Shown here piece after piece: positions 57,028-64,000 of a stretch of 64,000 bases of DNA. The position numbers and the translations under genes are program-made. The notes under the pieces are model-generated. The model had not been told where the DNA came from. It saw only the letters and a program-made list of their open reading frames with translations, and searched no databases. How positions within the stretch are numbered: position 1 is the stretch's first letter; each line of letters begins with the position of its first letter. This DNA comes from Blastocladiella emersonii ATCC 22665 (taxonomy: Eukaryota; Blastocladiomycota; Blastocladiomycetes; Blastocladiales; Blastocladiaceae), in assembly GCA_025594325.1 (NCBI GenBank), contig JANHCV010000007.1, forward strand, positions 682,001 through 746,000. The letters run 5' to 3'.

Positions 57028-57837
57028 TCAGACGGGGTAGACGTTGTGTCCGTGAGCCGGAAAGCGCACCGAAGAAACTGACGACTGCGACTGCGACCCG
57101 GCCTTCTTGCCCGCGGCAGCGAGCTGCGACTCGCGCTGCGTGCCGCCCGAGAAGATGACGAGGTGCAACCTCCTGATATCTGGCGGTTCGAACCGAGATC
57201 AGTCAACCCCGCCCCATCACCACCCCCATCTCCTCAACGTACACGCGTAGATCGGGTCGGCGATAAAGTTGAGCGCGGCCAGCGCGCCGAGCCCGCCGAA
57301 CACGCTAAGCAGGATGGTCCACTCGAGCGGGACGTCGGCCGAGCTCGTCTCGAGGCCGACGAGGATCAGCACGCCGATGACGAGCGCCATGCCCGTCTTG
57401 ACGAGCGTCGTGACGTGCGGCTCGCGGTTGCCGCGCTCGGCGCGCGACGACGCGTCGGACTTGCGTTTCCGCTCGCCCGTGCGGCGCCGCGGGGCTGAGC
57501 TGCGGCCGCGGTCGGTTCCCGTGGTGGACCTTCGCGACGATGACACAGGACGGCTCGCGGAGGACGGCGAGAGCGACGCGGACGAGACGCCAGCAGCACC
57601 CGCCGCGGACGATGACGAGCCTGCGCCGCCGCCGCCCGGCGCCGCAGAGTACGAGCGCGGCGCGGACATGCTGACGCGCAGGGAGTCGCGCGGCTGCGGC
57701 GGCGTCTGGATGCTGATGTGCCCCGTAGACGAGCGCGATCCCGGGGCCGAGGCGGCGCGGCCGGCGCTCGCGCTCGAGAAGGACGCCGAATGGCGCTGCG
57801 GCATGCCGCCGCTGCTTGCTTGCATGGTGGAGTTCAT
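57028..57837 (-). CDS. Ser/Ala-rich protein with two predicted transmembrane helices (245 aa)
   Basis: Minus-strand CDS complement(join(57028..57172,57245..57837)). The 72-nt intron has GTGTAC and CAG ends; phase 2. The N-terminal 140 residues are low-complexity Ser/Ala/Arg (GRSSAPRRRTGERKRKSDAS) and probably cytosolic. Two hydrophobic segments follow: GMALVIGVLILVGLE and EWTILLSVFGGLGALAALNF, then FIADPIYARRLHLVIFSGG and a polar tail ending GHNVYPV. It could be a small ER or vacuolar membrane adaptor, but no family is recognised. The alternative donor GTACGT two bases downstream would give a stop at once, so the GTGTAC donor was preferred. Confidence 0.6.
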
Positions 57838-58596
57838 CGAGTGGGGCGGCGGTGGAAGCGGACGACGGCCATCTACCGATATACACACGCATGGGGACCG
57901 ATTCGCGCCAGGTTTAACGTGGCAGTGAAACACGAACGGACCAAGACACGCGCGCCCCCCACCGCGCGAGCGGCGCGGCGCGGCGCGTCTCGCGGAAGTC
58001 GGCGAGGGGATGGGAGACACGGCGGCGGCTCGGTCCGCTCGCGTCCCTGGCCGCCCTGCTTTTGGTGTGATCACGGCGACGGGGTCTGGCTCGGCGGGGC
58101 GAGACGGATCAGTAATGGTATATTTCTCAACAGTGTAGTGTATCCTCGAGTCTTGGCATTTGCGCGTCTCGCAGTTGAACCAGAGTCTTCCAAGTCTTGG
58201 GCTCGTCTCGCGTCGCCTGTACCTGCCGGGTGACGAGTTCAAGAAGAGGTCAAGGATAGGCTAAGCATTGCCGATGTGCGTGGTTGGGATTGAGAGACGA
58301 TTTTCCTCAACCGAAACCACGGCGCTGGTGCACATGCGCGACCTTTCGAGCTGGAGTCCGTGGCGGCCACTATCGAGGTCGGCAACGACATCGGTGGCCC
58401 GCGAGGTCCCGACGATGACCGGACTAGATCTCGGTGCATTGGACAACGTCTCACATGCAGGGGTTGCGACGCGGCGGAGACGCGTCGCGAGGCGCGTTTC
58501 GTTATCACGTGAGCCGTGTCTCGCACGGGAGACACGAGGAGACGCGGCGAAATCCAGCACGATTTAGAATTCTATAGCTTACATTAACTTCTGCGC
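57838..58596. promoter_or_regulatory. intergenic region with clustered TCTCGC-type motifs
   Basis: GCGTCTCGC at 57985-57993 and 58164-58172, CGTCTCGCG at 58204, GGAGACGCGTCGCGAGGCGC near 58475-58495, and a CACGTGAGCCGTGTCTCGCA cluster near 58506-58526. It lies between the 3' end of the RING gene and the 5' end of the two-TM gene. No gene is seen. Confidence 0.45.
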
Positions 58597-59595
58597 TCAC
58601 ACGAGCCCAATCAGGACGTTGAGCAGGATCATGAACCCGATAGCGAAGAAGAGCGCGCTCCGCTGGTCGTTGGCCTGGTCCGCCGCCGCGGCCGCCGTCG
58701 CCGTGCCGGCTCGCCGCTGCTGCGGCGCAGCACCAGCGCCCGCGACGCCGCCAAAATTGACCGAGAACCCGAACAGGCCGGGGAACACGCCGGCCTGGAA
58801 CTGGATGTTGGACGTGTCCCAGAACCGGCGGCGCGGCGCCTCGGGTTCGGGGCGGAACGCGGCGGGTCGCGGGGACTGGGGCGATGATGGCGTATCGTCA
58901 GTCGCCGCCGCCGTGGCCGCGCCCGCGTTCGACCGCGTGCGCGGGTCGGCGGTGCGGCCGCGGGCAAAGATCGGGATGGTCTTGTCGGGCCCGCACCCGG
59001 CCTTGCACGTCGGGCAGGTGACGGCGACGCGGCGCTCGGCGCACGACCGGAACCACTGGTCGAGGCAGCCCCAGCAGTAGAGATGCCCACACAAAGTAAC
59101 GACCGGGTCTTCGCCGGCCATGTCGAGGCAGATGTTGCACTCGAACACGGTCTCGGCGGGGCCGGTACCGGCGCCGGAGCCGGCATCGGGCTGTGATGGC
59201 GCACTCGCGGCAGCGGCGGAGGTCGGGGAGGAAGCAGGCTTGGGCGAGGTTGGCGTAGGCGATGGTGGTTGGGCGGGGCGAGATGTTTCGGCTGTCGCGG
59301 GAGGACGCGGTGACGCGGAGCGTGCGCGTGCGGGTTCCGGAGCACTTGCTGCTGCCTCCGGCGAAGCGGGCCGAGACGATGAGCGGGACCGCGACGAGGA
59401 CGACGATGAAGTGGTTGCGTCCGAAGCCGATGCCGACGAAGCAGAGTACGGGCTGTGGAAGACGGGCGACTTGCGCGCGGGCTTGCGGACGGTCGTGATG
59501 CGGTCGCCGATGTGGGCGGCGTCGTACGAGTAGGCCGTGCTCCGCGCGCGCGGCGGGTCGGCGGCGGCGCTCATTGTCGTGTCGATTGGATCCAT
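58597..59595 (-). CDS. RNF5/RNF185-type membrane-anchored RING E3 ubiquitin ligase
   Basis: Single-exon minus-strand ORF, 332 aa. A Ser/Ala/Pro-rich N-terminal 145 residues precede a C3HC4 RING: FECNICLDMAGEDPVVTLCG, then HLYCWGCLDQWF and VTCPTCKAGC, with KTIPIFARGR just after, as in the RNF5/RMA family. The C-terminus is a single hydrophobic anchor LFFAIGFMILLNVLIGLV. Family members sit in the ER membrane and ubiquitinate ERAD substrates. The N-terminal extension is longer than in animal RNF5 (about 180 aa). A minus-strand TATA box lies about 58 nt upstream. Confidence 0.92.
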   Translation of the reverse strand: MDPIDTTMSAAADPPRARSTAYSYDAAHIGDRITTVRKPARKSPVFHSPYSASSASASDATTSSSSSSRSRSSSRPASPEAAASAPEPARARSASPRPPATAETSRPAQPPSPTPTSPKPASSPTSAAAASAPSQPDAGSGAGTGPAETVFECNICLDMAGEDPVVTLCGHLYCWGCLDQWFRSCAERRVAVTCPTCKAGCGPDKTIPIFARGRTADPRTRSNAGAATAAATDDTPSSPQSPRPAAFRPEPEAPRRRFWDTSNIQFQAGVFPGLFGFSVNFGGVAGAGAAPQQRRAGTATAAAAADQANDQRSALFFAIGFMILLNVLIGLV

Positions 59596-60564
59596 GGTTT
59601 GTGTTACATTGCAGGTGGTCTGGGTGCACGAGAGCAGAGGGAGCGATCTCGCTTTATAAACTTGGGGGGATGCTCGGGGTTCGGCGGGAGGCGAAGTGCC
59701 ACGCTGGCAGCGTTCCCGAAGTCGGCCGAAGCAGCCGATGCGGCGGGGTGTGGTTCTCTAAGACGCAAGCAGCTCCCCTGACAAGTAACAACCCACTTAA
59801 GCCCAGTGAGTTACATCGAACGCCCCCAGTGATTCTCGACGCCTGTAGTCTGGGCCGGCTTTGCCAAGGCAGCTTGCCCAAGAAAGGCCAACAGCTGTCG
59901 TACAGTGCATATTCTGCGTGCAGGCAACAATACCACTGTTAAGAAATACATATGGGTTCCAAAAAAAAAGAAGCAGCCGATGCGGCGCAGCGCGTTCGCC
60001 CACGCGACCGAATCTGTTTTCAGCCGCCACGTGAGGGGCACGCCCCGCCCGTCACCGGATCGACGCATCTTCTTTTCGACTTGCCCCTCAGCCACCCGCC
60101 GTCCCTTGAGCGCCGCCACGCCGCCGCCGCGCCCTGCGCTCCCCACTTGCCCAAGAAACTTCCATGTATCAGTCGCCCGGCGCGCCGCTTGCAATTCTGC
60201 CGGAGCTCTAACTCGCCTGCTGCGCACCGCTGCGGTCCCTCTCGACGCCCTCGCCTCCATCGTCATCCGGGCTTCGCGCCTCCGCCTGCCCGACTTCCAC
60301 CTCGAGGGCTCCTAGTCTGGGCCTCTCTGCGCTGATACTTGATACTCTTGCCGAGTGCCTGGCCGACTGCCCCACCCGCTCGACTTCTTCCGCGTGGGCC
60401 CGCCGCGCCGCCTGCGAGACAACAACAACCATTGCACTGCCCTTCTCGCCTCGCCTCGCCGCAAGCCCTCTCTCCCCTTGCCACCACGCCGCACCGCAAC
60501 CATCAGCACCACGAATCAACCATCCTAGACCCTCAATCAGCAGCAGACGCGCGATATCCAGACC
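59596..60564. other. divergent intergenic region between the RING E3 and Golgi protein genes
   Basis: No supported gene. It contains the RING gene TATA box (59653-59658), A9 near 59959-59968, CCACGTGAGG near 60027, and long pyrimidine-rich tracts before the Golgi gene that look like a 5' leader. Confidence 0.45.
59653..59658 (-). promoter_or_regulatory. TATA box of the RING E3 gene
   Basis: Minus-strand TATAAA (context GTTTATAAAGCGAG), about 58 nt upstream of the ATG. Confidence 0.6.
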
Positions 60565-61941
60565 ATGCTGTTCTCGCACCTGTCCAAGCTGCGGGCGATT
60601 CTCGACCGGTCGGCGATAGCGCGGTACGCGCTGCTGTCGTCGGTCGCGCAGATGGGCATCCAGCTCATTCTGGAGACGGGCGTGGCCGTGTCGCACAACC
60701 GCGAGCTGGCGCACGTGTACGACGTGCACTCGGCGGCGCTGGCGGCGGGCGGGCAAAAGGACCCGGCAACGGGTTTGCCCTCGCTACCCGCGACCGACCC
60801 GAAGCTGCAGCTGTACACGGCGTACAACCTGGCGCGCGCGCTGTTCGTGTACCACTGCATCTACCTGATGGCGACGTGCCTGCAGCTGTACTTCACGTTC
60901 GACTCGATTCTGCACCAGAACTCGGTCGAACTGATCGCGCTCAACACGCTCAACGCGGGCCTGTTCGGGTACGCGATCCTGCAGCACGTGCAGAGCGTGT
61001 CGACGTTCAACACGCTCAACGAGGTGCTGGCGTCGCCGACGCTGGCCAAGGCGGCACCCGGCGCGCGCGCGCTGGTGCTCAAGACCACGTCCGCGTTCCA
61101 CATCCCGGCCATGGTGGTGTCGGCGCTGTTCCTGGTCGGCACACTGGCGCTGTCGTACAAGATGCACCGCGAGTACGGGTGGATGCTGTACAAGCGGATC
61201 GGCGCCAACGTCGGGCTGCGGCGGCAGATGATGCACTACTTTTTCCTCATGATGCTGCTCAAGGTCGACGTCTTCTTCTACTTCACTTTCTCGCTGCAGT
61301 TCCTGGTCGTGTCGGCCTTCGCCGAGGCGCCCATGGGCAACACCATCATTCACGTGTTCGTGTCGGTGCTCGTGATCTTCATCCTGGCGGTGATCTCGGT
61401 GCGCGGGGTGCGGTCCGAGAACGCGCGGCTGATGCAGGGGTTCATGGTCGGGACCGTCGGGTGCATCGGGTACCTCGCGTACAAGCTGTGGCAGGCCACG
61501 ACCGAGCCGCGGTTCGAGCCCGTCAAGCGGTCCATCACCTTCTCGATCGTCGTGTGCCTGCTCGTCGCCGTGGCCACGCTCGTCAACGCGTTCGTGTGCT
61601 ACCGCAATTTCGGGACCGGGCTCAAGGAGCACGTCAGCCGCCAGGCCTCGGTGCGCCGGCGACGCGAACAGCAGCAGCAGGGCCAGGGCCAGGGCCAGGG
61701 CCCTCAGCCGCTCGGGCTCGCGCCCGTCGGTAACTACGCGGCGCCAACACCGCCGCAGCCCGCGGCCGGGTACCCGCAGCACCAGCACCAGCAGCAGTAT
61801 CAGCAGCAGCAGTACGGGTACCAGCAGCAGCAGCAGCAGCAGGTGTACTCGTCCTACTCGAGCGACGGCGGCAGCGGGCTCGGGTACCAGCAGCACCCGC
61901 AGCAGCCCAAGACGGCGTCGGGCGGGAGCAGGTTCCCGTAG
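60565..61941 (+). CDS. UPF0658-type Golgi multi-pass membrane protein
   Basis: Single-exon ORF, 458 aa. About seven hydrophobic segments lie between residues 90 and 350, including YHCIYLMATCLQLYFTF, FHIPAMVVSALFLVGTLAL, VDVFFYFTFSLQFLVVSAF, HVFVSVLVIFILAVISV and ITFSIVVCLLVAVATLVNAF. The conserved core YGWMLYKRIGANVGLRRQMM followed by LLKVDVFFYF is what I recall for the fungal UPF0658 Golgi family. The tail is Gln/Tyr-rich (GYQQQQQQQVYSSYSSDG) with GQGQGQG just before it, probably cytosolic. The molecular role of the family is not established. Confidence 0.75.
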   Translation: MLFSHLSKLRAILDRSAIARYALLSSVAQMGIQLILETGVAVSHNRELAHVYDVHSAALAAGGQKDPATGLPSLPATDPKLQLYTAYNLARALFVYHCIYLMATCLQLYFTFDSILHQNSVELIALNTLNAGLFGYAILQHVQSVSTFNTLNEVLASPTLAKAAPGARALVLKTTSAFHIPAMVVSALFLVGTLALSYKMHREYGWMLYKRIGANVGLRRQMMHYFFLMMLLKVDVFFYFTFSLQFLVVSAFAEAPMGNTIIHVFVSVLVIFILAVISVRGVRSENARLMQGFMVGTVGCIGYLAYKLWQATTEPRFEPVKRSITFSIVVCLLVAVATLVNAFVCYRNFGTGLKEHVSRQASVRRRREQQQQGQGQGQGPQPLGLAPVGNYAAPTPPQPAAGYPQHQHQQQYQQQQYGYQQQQQQQVYSSYSSDGGSGLGYQQHPQQPKTASGGSRFP

Positions 61942-63053
61942 AGCAGAAGTTGTGTGTCGAATGTAACCTCATTTACCCCTTGCACCGCAAAGCGTCTCAC
62001 AGCGCGCGCGAGACGCGTCGCGATGGGCGTGGCAGGTCACATGCCCACGTGGCGAGGCTTGCGGTGCGGGCCGATTTTCTTTTTTCCAAGGAAGCTTCGG
62101 CACGCCTCCGCGGCGGCGGGCTGAGCCCCGGGGCAGAAGCGTCGCCAACCGCCCGCGCGCCAGCCAACCGCAACACCCCGGCCCAAGCGCACCCCGCGGC
62201 TCAGCGGCTCAGCGCAATCCCATCAGTCACGTTCGCAAGACCGCCGCGTCCCGCCGTGCCCCGCCCGCGTCCCGCGTCTCGCACCGCCACGCCGCCCACT
62301 CGTGCGCCCTGCCTGCCTCCATCCGGCGCCCACCCGCCCGACTGTCCCCAAGTGTCTCCCGCCCTTCCCGCTCGGGCCGCCCTTCCTGCGCCCTTCCCAC
62401 CCGCTCGCGCACCTTCCCGCCGGCTCCGCCCGCCGCGCCGCGAAGCTCTGTTCCGGGCAGCTGTTCCTCGATCCCTGCCCGCCCGCGTGGCGTCGCCATC
62501 GCCGCCCGCACCTCGCGAAGCGTGCGAGCGCTGTGTGATCGCGCACTTCGAGCGGTCCAGCGCCCCGATTATCGCGTTCGCGTGGGAGTGGGTGCAGCCA
62601 GCGCGAGAGAGCTGCGATCGAACGGCCGCCCCCCGCGCGCGCCCCTGCGCTCCCATCGCGCATCGCGCCGCGCCGCCTCGGTCGCTGGTTCCCTCCGCCG
62701 CACCCGCCATCCGCCTGACCCGGTTGCTGTCTCGCACCCGCGTCCTGCCGCGTGATTGACCGGCGCGTCTCGCAGCTGCGTTTGCGGTTCGAGCGCGCGC
62801 GTCAGAGTCACGTCGCGCCATCCATCGGCCGCGTTCCGCCCGCCCGCCTCGCCGTGTGCCCCCGTCACGCACGCACACGCAGACGCCGCCGCTCGCTGCA
62901 TCGCGTGCCCGGCCCCGCGCCCCTGCCCTTCCGCTGCCGATCCGGTCGTCGTCGTCCGCGTGGTACGCTTGTCTCGCGCGACCCTGTCGCCGACCGCGAT
63001 CTGACTCGACTGACCATGGACCTCGTAGATCCTACCTATACCCGCTCGGCGCT
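61942..63053. promoter_or_regulatory. long upstream region of the Gln-rich gene
   Basis: 1.1 kb, strongly C-rich on the + strand. GCGAGACGC at 62008-62016 and GCGTCTCGC at 62274-62282 and 62765-62773; CCCACGTGGC near 62043. No gene is seen; it could be a long 5' leader with uORFs. Confidence 0.4.
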
Positions 63054-64000
63054 ATGCAGCAGCAGCCGTCGTCGACGCCCGGCCCCTCCGGCCAGCAGCC
63101 GCAGTTTGCTTTCGCCCAGCAACAGCAGCAGCAGCAGCAGCAGCAGATGCCACAGCTCGGCGGCCAGGGTATCCCGCCCAACCAGCTCGCCGCGTACCAG
63201 CAGATGCTCCAGCAGCAACAGCAGCAGCAGCAGATGTACCAGCAGCAGCAGCAACCACAACAACAGCAGCAGCAGCAGTATGTCCAGCAGCAGCAGCAGT
63301 TCGGTCAGCAGCAGGCCGCCTTCAACAACGCGGCGTCGGGCGCCATGCAGCCGCCCACCGTGTCGGCCTCGGCCATGGGCGGCAACGCCGGCGGCGCCAT
63401 GCAGCCGCCGTCCAACGCGCCGTACGCCGGCATGACCATGCAGCAGCTCCAGATGCTCCAGTTCCAGCAGCAACAGCAGCTCCTCCTTCAGCAGCGGCTC
63501 CAGCAGCAGCAGCAACAGCCCGGCGCCGGCGGCTTCACGATGCAGCAGATCCAGGCCCTGCAGCTCCAGCAACAGCTCCAACAGCAGCAGCAGGCCGCGG
63601 CCAACCAGCCGCCCGCCGCCGCGATCCAGCCGCAGCTCTCGGGAAACAGCAACATGGGCGTCGCCGCCGCCGCCGGGATGCAGGGCATGCAGCAGCGCCA
63701 GCCGAGCGTGAGCCTGCAACAGCAGCAGCAGCAACCGATCGCGACCAACGTCACGGGCGGCAGCGTCACGTCCAACAACGCCCAGCAGCAGCAGCGCCAG
63801 CCGAGCCAGACGCCCGGCCCGCCCAACAACAACAGCATGGACAACACGGCCACCGCCGCCAACTCGGCCGTCTTCTCGTCCGCCTCGGGCGCGCCCTCGA
63901 CCGCCTCGACCCCCGCGTCTGCCCTCGCCATGGGCCCCGGATCCGCGTCCGCGTCGGCGTCCGCGTCGGCACCGCAGTCCAACCTCGCCTCACCTGCGTT
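63054..64000 (+). CDS. Gln-rich protein, 5' part (runs off the right edge)
   Basis: An open frame from the ATG at 63054 continues without a stop to the window end (315 codons and 2 nt). It begins MQQQPSSTPGPSGQQPQFAF and is dominated by polyglutamine (mostly CAG with interspersed CAA), then Asn/Ser/Ala/Pro-rich text (TPGPPNNNSMDNTATAANSA). Similar leaders occur in transcription coactivators, Mediator subunits and chromatin remodellers, but no domain is inside the window, so no name is given. An upstream ATG at 63016 (MDL...) is followed by GTAGAT...CAG, too short an intron to trust. Confidence 0.6.
   Translation, partial: MQQQPSSTPGPSGQQPQFAFAQQQQQQQQQQMPQLGGQGIPPNQLAAYQQMLQQQQQQQQMYQQQQQPQQQQQQQYVQQQQQFGQQQAAFNNAASGAMQPPTVSASAMGGNAGGAMQPPSNAPYAGMTMQQLQMLQFQQQQQLLLQQRLQQQQQQPGAGGFTMQQIQALQLQQQLQQQQQAAANQPPAAAIQPQLSGNSNMGVAAAAGMQGMQQRQPSVSLQQQQQQPIATNVTGGSVTSNNAQQQQRQPSQTPGPPNNNSMDNTATAANSAVFSSASGAPSTASTPASALAMGPGSASASASASAPQSNLASPA

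Noticed and set aside
57182-57196. GGCGGTTCGAACCG, a second B-box-like sequence
   Set aside because: It lies in an intron of the two-TM gene and no cloverleaf can be drawn.
62201-62878. Arg/Gly-rich minus-strand frame upstream of the Gln-rich gene
   Set aside because: Composition mirrors the C-rich plus strand; no motif and overlapping alternatives in all frames.

Overview
The window looks like nuclear DNA from a very GC-rich, intron-bearing, flagellated (zoosporic) fungus; a Blastocladiomycota member such as an Allomyces relative is my best guess. This rests on gene content, not on a database search. Flagellar or basal-body genes (delta-tubulin, CFAP298) sit beside fungal-type genes: a fused FolB-FolB-HPPK-DHPS folate enzyme, GCN1, MRT4, a UPF0658-type Golgi protein and a PAK kinase. 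Introns are short (about 50-80 nt). They usually start GTACG or GTGCG and end TAG or CAG, and many carry a CTGAC-like branch site.

Layout. 0-11 kb: the 3' end of alpha-tubulin, a 59-codon minus-strand ORF, a PAK-type kinase, delta-tubulin, a head-to-head pair of EF-hand paralogues, an HGH1-type eEF2 chaperone and a decayed DEAD-box-like protein. 11-23.4 kb: an F-box-like pseudogene, a 10-exon protein of unknown function, an R3H protein, a large unknown protein and an LRR membrane protein. 23.4-30 kb: a lower-GC, gene-poor accessory stretch with a broken ankyrin/LRR pseudogene, a CCHC zinc-knuckle gene, other coding remnants and short tandem repeats. 30-64 kb: a compact housekeeping stretch with UBA4, CFAP298, FOL1, a three-module paladin-like phosphatase, diubiquitin, a GPI-type wall protein, MRT4, GCN1, an RNF5-type RING E3, a Golgi membrane protein and several low-complexity proteins. 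A Gln-rich ORF runs off the right edge.

Functional themes. Cilium and basal body: tubulins and CFAP298. Ribosome and translation: GCN1, MRT4, HGH1, and UBA4 through tRNA thiolation. Ubiquitin: diubiquitin and the RING E3. Signalling: PAK, the paladin-like protein and the EF-hand pair. No operon logic applies; neighbours are divergent, convergent or tandem with short gaps.

Most unusual observations: two genes whose introns are all phase 2, one of them encoding one LRR per 72-nt exon; a DEAD-box-like protein with no Walker A or DEAD motif; a triple phosphatase whose middle catalytic Cys is Asp; a recurrent GCGTCTCGC motif in intergenic DNA; and the 23.4-29 kb pseudogene island.
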